Below, piece after piece: positions 1-5,411 of a stretch of DNA of 5,579 bases (its first letter is position 1; every line of letters starts with the position of its first letter). Made by a program: the position numbers and the translations under genes. The notes below the pieces were generated by a model. The model saw nothing but the letters and a program-made list of their open reading frames with translations, was not told the DNA's origin and did not search any database. Location: contig MHKJ01000047.1 in assembly GCA_001818355.1 (NCBI GenBank), positions 1 to 5,579 of the forward strand. The letters are read 5' to 3'. This stretch comes from Candidatus Kerfeldbacteria bacterium RIFOXYC2_FULL_38_9. GTDB lineage: Bacteria > Patescibacteriota > Patescibacteriia > UBA9570 > XYC2-FULL-38-9.

Positions 1-105
1 GAACATGGACACTCGGGTCAGTGTAGTGCAGAATTTGCGACAGCGCATCCTCTTCAACTTGAGAATGTTTATTGTTGGGAGTGTTATCAAAAAGAAGTAT
101 ATTAA
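1..105 (+). CDS. C-terminal end of an upstream paralogue of the cysteine-rich zinc-ribbon family (5'-truncated by window edge)
   Basis: Read in frame 1 from the first base, this gives 34 residues and then TAA at 103-105. The fragment opens with E-H-G-H-S-G-Q-C and ends YCWECYQKEVY. The next gene ends YCKECYQKEVY and the one after ends YCEECYRKEVV, and both have a His-rich loop before an isolated Cys at the same place. This is therefore the end of the B' ribbon of another family member, with its last CxxC at nt 73-84. The gene body lies outside the window, so its length and other domains are unknown. It ends 10 bp before the next gene and the two are probably co-transcribed. The frame is too short to judge alone; the call depends on the paralogue match. 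Confidence 0.85.
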   Translation, partial: EHGHSGQCSAEFATAHPLQLENVYCWECYQKEVY

Positions 106-115
106 ATTTGTTTTT

Positions 116-1798
116 ATGCCGCGATGTCGAATTTGTGCCATATCATTTATCGTTCCATTACAGGCAAGATCAGTGCTTAAGTATTTTGATGCGCCAGAAC
201 CAACATTGTGTTTTGATCATTTCTTACAGCAACATTTTGCATATCGTAATGAAAGGCATTTGTATCGACGCACGTGTGAATTGTGTGGCGCCACTATTCT
301 TGCCATGTATGCACCAGAATCTTATGTGCACGTGTATTGTCGAGCTTGTTGGCACTCCGATCAATGGGATGTCTTGCAATATGGAAAACCGTATAATTCA
401 TCACGACCATTTTTTGAACAATGGTTTGAATTAGTACAGCAAGTACCACATTTTAATTTGTTTCAAATAGGCGAAAACATCAATTGTAAATATGCAAATT
501 ATATTCGAGACGGTAAAGACGCCTATTTAAGTTTTTCTAGTCTCAACACAGAAGGCTCTGTGTATAATAGCAATATTGATTTTTCACGCGACTGTGCTGA
601 TTCTTTTCAAGTGAATAAATCTGAATTGCTCTATGATTGTGTTTTTACAACGCAATCATATCATTGCGCATTTCTTACACGCGCAGAAAATTGTACCGAT
701 TGTTATTTTGGGCGCGATCTTTTAGATTGCCAGAATTGTTTTGGGTGTGTCAATTTGCGACACAAAAAGTTTTATTGGTATAATGAGCCGCTTGCGCAAG
801 AAGAATATCAGCAACGTGTAAAAGAGGTTTTACAAAATAGGGCAATGATTGAAAAACATCAAAAAAAATTCGAACAATTTGTGCCGCAATTTCCAGTGGA
901 AGCAACGAACATTCGGAACAGTAGTGAATGTAGCGGAAATGAAATTACACATTCTCAAAAAATTACCAATGGGTATAACTTAGTGGAAGTGGAAAACGGT
1001 GTAGATTTGTATCGTATTGTGTATTCACATGACATGTATCGAGTACTCTATTCTGCTTATCCTGAATGTATGTACCAAAGTTCTGTTGGGTCGAAGATGC
1101 ATTATTCCTGTGGTTTATATATGTGCCCCGAAGTTGGTTTTTCTGCATATTCGTATATCTGTGAAAACGCTGACGAATTATTTGGTTGTGTTGGCGTGCG
1201 TCAGAAGAAATTTTGTATTCTTAATACACAATATTCCGAAGAAGAATATCGTATACTGCGAAAACAAATTACAGCAGATATGAAAAAACGAGGTGAATGG
1301 GGTGAATTTTTTCCCACCCAGTATTCTCCGCATGCGTATAACGACACATTGAGTCAAGATTTTTTCCCACTGACAGAAAATGAAGTATTGCAGAAAGGAT
1401 GGCGATGGCAACATAATCAAGGCGGAACTCATGGAAAAGAAACCATACAGCCAGAGGATATTCCAGAAACGATTGAAAAAATATCCGCAGACATTGTCAA
1501 GCAGATTCTTCGCTGTAAGAAGTGTGATAAAAATTATCGCATTCAAAAAAAGGAATTAGAAATTTTGCAATCGCACCATCTTCCCATTCCGCTTGAATGT
1601 CAGGATTGCCGGTTTGCTTTGCGACTCAAACGAAGCTATCAACCAAAATTATATAAACGTCAATGTATGTGTGATTGTCGCCACCACGACCACACCCACC
1701 GTGATTCTTTGTGTTCGAAACACATCACATCCATTTATGCTCCCCATCGCCCAGAAATTGTTTATTGTAAAGAATGTTATCAAAAGGAAGTGTATTAA
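116..1798 (+). CDS. Cysteine-rich multi-zinc-ribbon protein, paralogue 1 (CPR-type family, function unknown)
   Basis: 560 residues with about 33 Cys; molecular role unknown. ATG 116 is chosen because it puts the first CxxC (C4, C7) near the N-terminus as in paralogue 2 and starts 10 bp after the upstream stop. ATG 5 in the same frame would overlap the upstream coding tail and add 37 residues without family resemblance. Domains: ribbon A (C4, C7, C32, H35); ribbon B (C54, C57, C75, C78); cysteine repeat S1 (124-211) ending FGCVNLRHKKFYWYN; charged helical linker (about 226-255); segment S2 (272-358) ending FGCVGVRQKKFCILN; conserved GEWGEFFP (393-400) and AYND block (407-410); ribbon A' (C467, C470, C495, C498); ribbon B' (C517, C519, C521, C533, C551, C554) with a His cluster at 523-528. 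A has the same spacing as A' except that the fourth ligand is His. Ribbon A resembles the probable zinc-ribbon type I recall as zf-trcl. No signal peptide or membrane span is visible. Metal binding is inferred from the ligands. Confidence 0.88.
   Translation: MPRCRICAISFIVPLQARSVLKYFDAPEPTLCFDHFLQQHFAYRNERHLYRRTCELCGATILAMYAPESYVHVYCRACWHSDQWDVLQYGKPYNSSRPFFEQWFELVQQVPHFNLFQIGENINCKYANYIRDGKDAYLSFSSLNTEGSVYNSNIDFSRDCADSFQVNKSELLYDCVFTTQSYHCAFLTRAENCTDCYFGRDLLDCQNCFGCVNLRHKKFYWYNEPLAQEEYQQRVKEVLQNRAMIEKHQKKFEQFVPQFPVEATNIRNSSECSGNEITHSQKITNGYNLVEVENGVDLYRIVYSHDMYRVLYSAYPECMYQSSVGSKMHYSCGLYMCPEVGFSAYSYICENADELFGCVGVRQKKFCILNTQYSEEEYRILRKQITADMKKRGEWGEFFPTQYSPHAYNDTLSQDFFPLTENEVLQKGWRWQHNQGGTHGKETIQPEDIPETIEKISADIVKQILRCKKCDKNYRIQKKELEILQSHHLPIPLECQDCRFALRLKRSYQPKLYKRQCMCDCRHHDHTHRDSLCSKHITSIYAPHRPEIVYCKECYQKEVY
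485..754 (+). repeat. Coding segment S1 of paralogue 1: 9-residue cysteine repeat
   Basis: This encodes residues 124-213. Cut into nine-residue rows from residue 124, positions 1, 4 and 7 are almost always Cys or a small or hydrophobic residue: position 1 is C,G,S,N,C,S,T,L,C,C; position 4 is A,A,T,I,S,L,S,A,G,C; position 7 is I,S,S,S,V,C,C,C,L,C. Other positions are mostly polar or aromatic. All nine Cys (124, 160, 175, 184, 193, 196, 205, 208, 211) share one residue class modulo 3. The pattern is seen directly; a solenoid fold is inference. Confidence 0.6.
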
Positions 1799-1806
1799 AT
1801 TGTGTT
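1763..1806 (+). repeat. Duplicated gene-end sequence shared with 70-111
   Basis: The last codons of paralogue 1 and the bases after its stop match the end of the upstream partial gene at 70-111. Both read tgttatcaaaa, then gaagt, then tattaaatt, with single substitutions between, and the likeness runs about 10 bases past the TAA into non-coding DNA. The homology thus includes the intergenic junction, as expected from tandem duplication or gene conversion. The ends of paralogues 2 and 3 share only the coding part. Confidence 0.55.
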
Positions 1807-1833
1807 TGCAACTGTAAGTTTTTGGGATATACT
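1805..1833 (+). promoter_or_regulatory. Probable promoter of paralogue 2, giving a nearly leaderless transcript
   Basis: A TATACT -10 hexamer lies at 1828-1833 (5 of 6 to TATAAT). TTTGCA at 1805-1810 is 17 bp upstream (4 of 6 to TTGACA); TTGCAA at 1806-1811 with a 16-bp spacer is an alternative. Transcription would begin about seven bases after the -10, near 1840, one or two bases before the ATG at 1842. No ribosome-binding sequence is present, which fits leaderless translation. The 43-bp gap has no terminator, so read-through from paralogue 1 is also likely. Confidence 0.5.
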
Positions 1834-1841
1834 AAATTTAT

Positions 1842-3530
1842 ATGACACAACAAAAAATACGAACCTGCCAGCAGTGCAAAAAAGAGTTTACAATAGAGAA
1901 TGAAGATTTTGCGTTTTATGAAAAAATAGATGTTCTCGAACCGACATTCTGCTTTTATTGCCGACTGCAACGAAAATTAGCATGGCGCAATGAGAGGGTT
2001 TTGTATTCACGTCAGTGTGATCTGTGTCACAAAAGTATTTTGGCATTATATCCAAAACAATCTCCCTATATAGTGTACTGTCATCAGTGTTACTGGTCAG
2101 ATACATGGAGCGGAAAAGCGTATGCAAAAGAAATTGATTGGTCAAAACCATTTTTTGATCAATTTGCTGAATTGTTACGTACAGTGCCTCATCCAGCTAT
2201 ATATGTTGATAAAGATGATAATAGTGAATATACCAACTTTTGCTATGGAATTAAAAATTGTTATCTCACGTTTGGTTCTGATTTAAGTGAAGATTGTTAT
2301 TATTCATCTCACATACTCGAATGTAAAAATTGTGTGGATTGTATCAATTCAGATCATTTGGAACTTTGTTGTGGAGTAGTTGATTGTCATCAGTGTTTTA
2401 ATACACATTACTCTCAGGAATGTAGTAATATGCAAGATTCATATTTTTGTTTTGATTGTAAATCATGTTCTTATTGTTTTGGGTGCGTTGGTTTGCGGAA
2501 TAAAAAATATTTTATTTTTAATCATCCCTATTCTGCGGATGAATATGCTATAAAAGTAAAAGAGTTACTGCAAAAGTATTCCAAACAAGAGCTTGAAGAA
2601 AAAGCTCGGCAAATAAAATATACTCAACCAATAAAAGGAACGTGTATTACTCAGAGTGAAAATTCAACCGGTGATCATTTACAGAATTGCTCCAATGCAT
2701 ACTACTGTTTTGATTCTTCAGAATTACAAAATTGTCGATATATGACAAAAATTATTCCAAAAGCCTTTGATTGTATGGATGTTTACGGTGGTGGTATTGA
2801 TTTAGAGCAGTGTTATGAATTTCTTACCGGGATAGGACATAATTTACGTTTTAGTATGCTTTGTTGGAAATCAGTTTTTGATATTAATTATTCTATTTTA
2901 ACAAATAATGCGCATGATTGTTTTGGGTGTTTTTCTTTTTATGGCGGGCAGTATGCCATTCTCAATAAAGAGTATTCAGAAGAAGAATATAAAAAGTTAT
3001 ATACTCAATTAATTGAGTATATGAAGAAGACTGGAGAATGGGGAGAATTTTTTCCGGCGAACATTTCTCCATTTGCATATAATGAAACACGTGCTCAAAT
3101 TGATTTTCCATTAACAAAAGAGGGAGTTGAGGCTCGTCAATGGAAATGGAGAGAGGATATACAAAAAACAACAGGTAAGGAAACAGCGAATATTACACGT
3201 TTGCCACATTTAGCACAGCAGGTGGCAGAGGATATTGAGAATGCAATATTTACCTGTCAAACTTGCAAACGCAATTTTAAAATACTTTCTCAAGAATTTT
3301 CTTTTTATCAAAAACAAAATGTTTTTTTGCCAAAAGAATGTTACGAATGTCGGTTTCAGTATTTATCTCAAAAAAGAAATCCTTATCAACTTTGGGAAAG
3401 ACAATGTCAGTGTAAAAATGGTAATCACGGACATACTAAGCAGTGTCAACAAAAGTTAGAAACTACCTATGCGCCAGAACGTCCAGAAATAGTGTATTGT
3501 GAAGAATGTTATCGAAAAGAGGTTGTATAA
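1842..3530 (+). CDS. Cysteine-rich multi-zinc-ribbon protein, paralogue 2 (CPR-type family, function unknown)
   Basis: 562 residues with about 42 Cys (over 7%), the most complete member of the array; molecular role unknown. Ribbon A is C9-x2-C12-x24-C37-x2-C40 followed by R-x2-R; ribbon B is C59-x2-C62-x17-C80-x2-C83. Segment S1 (134-215) has 16 Cys and ends FGCVGLRNKKYFIFN. A Lys/Glu-rich helical linker (235-258) leads to S2 (268-363), which ends with FGC and then YAILNKEYSEEEY. GEWGEFFP (398-405) and AYNET (412-416) follow. Ribbon A' is C472-x2-C475-x24-C500-x2-C503; B' holds C522, C524, H529, H531, C535, C553 and C556. A-to-B and A'-to-B' offsets are both 19 residues, so the ends look like copies of one module. 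ATG 1842 puts the first CxxC at residue 9 and follows a good -10 box. No signal peptide or membrane span is seen. Four-Cys zinc sites at A, B and A' are confidently inferred. Fe-S or other metal use, and DNA, RNA or protein binding, remain open. Confidence 0.9.
   Translation: MTQQKIRTCQQCKKEFTIENEDFAFYEKIDVLEPTFCFYCRLQRKLAWRNERVLYSRQCDLCHKSILALYPKQSPYIVYCHQCYWSDTWSGKAYAKEIDWSKPFFDQFAELLRTVPHPAIYVDKDDNSEYTNFCYGIKNCYLTFGSDLSEDCYYSSHILECKNCVDCINSDHLELCCGVVDCHQCFNTHYSQECSNMQDSYFCFDCKSCSYCFGCVGLRNKKYFIFNHPYSADEYAIKVKELLQKYSKQELEEKARQIKYTQPIKGTCITQSENSTGDHLQNCSNAYYCFDSSELQNCRYMTKIIPKAFDCMDVYGGGIDLEQCYEFLTGIGHNLRFSMLCWKSVFDINYSILTNNAHDCFGCFSFYGGQYAILNKEYSEEEYKKLYTQLIEYMKKTGEWGEFFPANISPFAYNETRAQIDFPLTKEGVEARQWKWREDIQKTTGKETANITRLPHLAQQVAEDIENAIFTCQTCKRNFKILSQEFSFYQKQNVFLPKECYECRFQYLSQKRNPYQLWERQCQCKNGNHGHTKQCQQKLETTYAPERPEIVYCEECYRKEVV
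2232..2486 (+). repeat. Coding segment S1 of paralogue 2: 9/18-residue cysteine repeat
   Basis: This encodes residues 131-215. Fifteen of sixteen Cys (134, 140, 152, 161, 164, 167, 176, 182, 185, 194, 203, 206, 209, 212, 215) fall in the same class modulo 3; only C177 is out of step. The run 167, 176, 185, 194, 203, 212 is an unbroken ladder of nine-residue steps. The regularity is read directly. A solenoid with a cysteine-lined core or face is the inferred explanation. Confidence 0.65.
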
Positions 3531-3534
3531 ATAT

Positions 3535-3573
3535 AAAAAAGAATGGCAAGTTGCTTTTTTTCTTTTTTTTTTC
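3535..3573 (+). terminator. Intrinsic terminator after paralogue 2
   Basis: Starting five bases past the stop, six A and a G (3535-3541) can pair with C and six T (3554-3560). The loop AATGGCAAGTTG can close further by AA/TT with a bulged G. A nearly unbroken T tract follows to 3572, interrupted by one C. The stem is A-U rich and weak, but the long T tract directly downstream fits factor-independent termination. An alternative inner hairpin, GGCA-AGT-TGCT, uses the same bases. Paralogue 3 would then need its own promoter. Confidence 0.65.
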
Positions 3574-3600
3574 TTAAATAAAGCTAAATTCACCATCAGA

Positions 3601-3629
3601 TAGATAAGTAAGATTTTATTTAATAATAG
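3601..3629 (+). promoter_or_regulatory. Weak candidate promoter of paralogue 3
   Basis: Overlapping -10-like hexamers TAATAA (3621-3626) and TAATAG (3624-3629) lie just before ATG 3637. The second ends seven bases before the start codon, much as TATACT does for paralogue 2, and would again give a leaderless or nearly leaderless transcript. No convincing -35 box is seen. The main support is position: a terminator lies upstream and the gene otherwise has no promoter. In such AT-rich DNA these hexamers occur often by chance. Confidence 0.28.
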
Positions 3630-3636
3630 AAACAGT

Positions 3637-5292
3637 ATGCCTGAAATTAAAAAAATATGCACAATTACTGGAAAGGAATTTTCAATTTCTGAACAAGAAC
3701 AAGAGTTGCGTAAAAAATTTGGTGTTGAATTGCCAGACATTCACCCGTATGAACGTTTGCGCTATTTGTTTTCATTTGAGAATTATTATTCATTATACGC
3801 ACGTAAGTGTGATTTGTGTCAAAAAGATTTTGTTTCAGTGCATGATACTGATGTTGATTTTCCTGTATATTGTATGAATTGTTGGTATAGTGATAAATGG
3901 ACGCCGCCCCAGCTGGATTTAGATTTAGACAGGTCTTTTTTTGAGCAAATGGAAATTTTATCAAAAACAGCACCTCGTTTAGGTCAATTAGCTGCAGATC
4001 CCATGGAAAATTCAGATTATTCTAATGCGTGTGGTAGTTTAAAAAATTGCTACATGATTTTTAATGCTAATTATTGTGAAAATTGTTATTATTCCGTAAG
4101 CATAAATAACGACAAGGATTCCATAGATTTAAATCTTTCAGATAAAAATGAGCTTTCTTACGAATGTTTATTATGTAATGGTTGCTATCAAGTATTTTGG
4201 AGTGAATTTTTAGAAAATTGTCGAGATTGTTATTTTTTATACGATTGTGTTGATTGCCATAATTGTGCGCTCTCAACCGGCTTGCGTCACAAGGCTAATA
4301 TTTTTTTAAATGAACAATTAACTAAAGAAGAGTACGATAGTAAGATTAAAGATTTAAAAAGTGGTAATTACCAAACAGTGAAAAAATATAAGAAACAGTT
4401 TGAAGTATTAAAAAAAGATTACAAGAAAAAATTTATTTTAGGAGTAAAGAACGAAGACGTTCTTGGTAATATGATTTATAACTCTAAAAAAATAGAAAAT
4501 AGTTTTTTAGTACATGATAGTGAAAGTTGTGTAAACTCTAGTAATGTTCGTAATGCAAAAGATTGTTTAGATATTGCTTCTTTTGGTGTAATTAGTAACG
4601 AGTCTTGTTATTCTTGTTGTGCAATTGGTCTGCAAGTGATGAATTTGAAATTTTGTACCTGTTGTTTTAGCGGGGCTCATGATTTGGAGTACTGTATACA
4701 AAATATATCTTCCCACGACTGTTTCGGTTGTATTGGTGGTACCAAAAATGAATATAAGATTTTGAATAAGCAATATAGTGAAGAAGATTATAAAGCAACA
4801 ATTATAAAAGTAAAAGAAAAAATGCAGGAAAGGGGCGAATACAATCAGCCTCAACCTCAAAGTTTAAATCCTTTTGCTTACAACGAAAGCATTGCCAACA
4901 TGATAATGCCCTTAACTCGTGAAGAAGCTGAAAAATTAGGTTATAAATGGAAAGAGAAAAAAATTCCAGAAGTACCACAAGATAAAATCTATCAACCAAA
5001 AGACAGCATCAGCGATGAAAATTGGGAAGATATCAAAGGTAAGTTTGTTATTTGTGAAAAATCAAAACGTCCATTTAAAATAATCGAGCAAGAATTTAAC
5101 TTTTATAAAAAGTACAACATCCCACTGCCGCGTATTCACCCAGAAGTGCGCATGTTAGACCGCTATCCAAGTGACCTACTTTTTAATTTACATGATGCAA
5201 AATGCAGTAATTGCCAAGAAAATTTACAAACAAGCATGCCTGAAAGTGACGAGGTGCTTTGCGAAAAGTGTTATCAAGAGGCGGTGTATTAA
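3637..5292 (+). CDS. Divergent cysteine-rich zinc-ribbon family protein, paralogue 3 (function unknown)
   Basis: 551 residues with about 33 Cys, the most diverged member; molecular role unknown. Ribbon A keeps the fold signature (K-E-F-S-I, then LPDIHPYER) but has lost its ligands: where paralogue 2 has C9, C12, C37, C40 this protein has C8, T11, H36, E39. Ribbon A' changes likewise (C473, S476, H501, V504, with LPRIHPEVR). Ribbon B (C58, C61, C79, C82) and B' (C523, C526, C542, C545) are intact, and B' lacks the His-rich loop. S1 (132-210) has 12 Cys and is followed by LRHKANIFLNEQLTKEEY. A Lys-rich linker (241-265) leads to S2 (298-365), which includes CC pairs at 327-328 and 342-343 and ends DCFGCIGG then YKILNKQYSEEDY. 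The GEWGEFFP block is replaced by GEYNQPQPQ, while AYNES and PLTREE remain. It starts 64 bp after a T-rich terminator, so it is probably its own transcription unit. No ribosome-binding site, signal peptide or membrane span is seen. Confidence 0.88.
   Translation: MPEIKKICTITGKEFSISEQEQELRKKFGVELPDIHPYERLRYLFSFENYYSLYARKCDLCQKDFVSVHDTDVDFPVYCMNCWYSDKWTPPQLDLDLDRSFFEQMEILSKTAPRLGQLAADPMENSDYSNACGSLKNCYMIFNANYCENCYYSVSINNDKDSIDLNLSDKNELSYECLLCNGCYQVFWSEFLENCRDCYFLYDCVDCHNCALSTGLRHKANIFLNEQLTKEEYDSKIKDLKSGNYQTVKKYKKQFEVLKKDYKKKFILGVKNEDVLGNMIYNSKKIENSFLVHDSESCVNSSNVRNAKDCLDIASFGVISNESCYSCCAIGLQVMNLKFCTCCFSGAHDLEYCIQNISSHDCFGCIGGTKNEYKILNKQYSEEDYKATIIKVKEKMQERGEYNQPQPQSLNPFAYNESIANMIMPLTREEAEKLGYKWKEKKIPEVPQDKIYQPKDSISDENWEDIKGKFVICEKSKRPFKIIEQEFNFYKKYNIPLPRIHPEVRMLDRYPSDLLFNLHDAKCSNCQENLQTSMPESDEVLCEKCYQEAVY
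4030..4272 (+). repeat. Coding segment S1 of paralogue 3: 9-residue cysteine repeat
   Basis: This encodes residues 132-212. All twelve Cys (132, 138, 147, 150, 177, 180, 183, 195, 198, 204, 207, 210) are at multiples of three. In nine-residue rows from 132, position 1 is C,I,C,D,S,C,V,C,C; position 4 is L,A,S,S,N,C,S,C,C; position 7 is C,C,I,L,S,C,L,L,C. The register is kept although this paralogue differs greatly in sequence from the other two, so the spacing appears to be under selection. Confidence 0.62.
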
Positions 5293-5312
5293 ATCACATT
5301 ATATTGATTTTT
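5291..5312 (+). terminator. Weak candidate terminator after paralogue 3
   Basis: AAATCA (5291-5296, overlapping the TAA stop) can pair with TGATTT (5305-5310) around an eight-base loop, and a run of five T ends at 5312. The stem has one G-C pair and the T run is short, so this is marginal. A second long-range pairing, GCAAT (5316-5320) with ATTGC (5342-5346), is equally weak. The rest of the gap holds TTGATTTT three times (from 5305, 5334 and 5347), the last within the clpB promoter. Confidence 0.25.
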
Positions 5313-5346
5313 AATGCAATGAGTGGATTTAACTTGATTTTATTGC

Positions 5347-5376
5347 TTGATTTTTGTAAGGCTATTTTGTTATGAT
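5347..5376 (+). promoter_or_regulatory. Probable extended -10 promoter of clpB
   Basis: TTGATT at 5347-5352 (4 of 6 to TTGACA) is followed after 18 bp by TATGAT at 5371-5376 (5 of 6 to TATAAT). TGT at 5368-5370 supplies the TGn extended -10 element. Transcription would start near 5383, leaving an untranslated leader of about 29 bases without a Shine-Dalgarno sequence. A competing pair is TTGTAA (5354-5359) and TATATT (5377-5382) with a 17-bp spacer. No CIRCE-like element (TTAGCACTC-N9-GAGTGCTAA), as used by HrcA, is present. Confidence 0.5.
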
Positions 5377-5380
5377 TATA

Positions 5381-5394
5381 TTATCTTAAGATAA
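5381..5394. promoter_or_regulatory. Perfect 14-bp palindrome at the predicted clpB transcription start
   Basis: TTATCTTAAGATAA is identical to its reverse complement over all 14 bases and begins five bases past the -10 box. It covers the predicted transcription start, where a bound dimeric repressor would block initiation. The next flanking pair does not continue the symmetry. It is AT-rich, so chance is possible, and no regulator is recognised. Operator function is inference from position and symmetry. Confidence 0.4.
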
Positions 5395-5411
5395 ATAGTA
5401 ATTTTTTAATT

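Noticed and set aside
5..115. N-terminal extension of paralogue 1 starting at ATG 5
   Set aside because: It overlaps, in another frame, the well-supported C-terminal coding tail at 1-105. It has no likeness to other family members, and ATG 116 gives the expected length and CxxC position.
140..190. Possible compensating frameshifts in ribbon A of paralogue 1, since another frame reads Q-D-Q-C-L-S-I-L, which is vaguely family-like
   Set aside because: The annotated frame keeps exactly 24 residues between C7 and C32, as in paralogue 2, and keeps the F at four residues past the CxxC. Two indels are not needed.
72..434. Overlapping plus-strand open frames inside the large genes (for example 72-434, 1017-1283, 1593-1817, 3235-3459)
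   Set aside because: They are out-of-frame readings of conserved coding sequence with no independent start signal or recognisable motif.
1178..1546. Minus-strand open frames, the longest about 122 codons here, others at 3665-3973 and 4567-4860
   Set aside because: They lie antisense to well-supported genes, have low-complexity Phe/Leu/Ile-rich translations arising from the AT-rich opposite strand, and lack family motifs or promoters.
116..5292. CRISPR array or DNA-level tandem repeat suggested by recurrent tgt/tgc-rich motifs
   Set aside because: The repetition is of Cys codons at the protein level. There are no conserved DNA repeats with spacers.
116..5292. Extracellular or surface solenoid protein
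   Set aside because: None of the three proteins has a signal peptide, lipobox, membrane span or sorting signal. Zinc ribbons with many free Cys fit a reducing cytoplasm better.
5304..5354. TTGATTTT present three times before clpB as a possible binding-site array
   Set aside because: Spacing is irregular (about 29 and 13 bp), the motif is AT-rich, and one copy is simply part of the -35 region.
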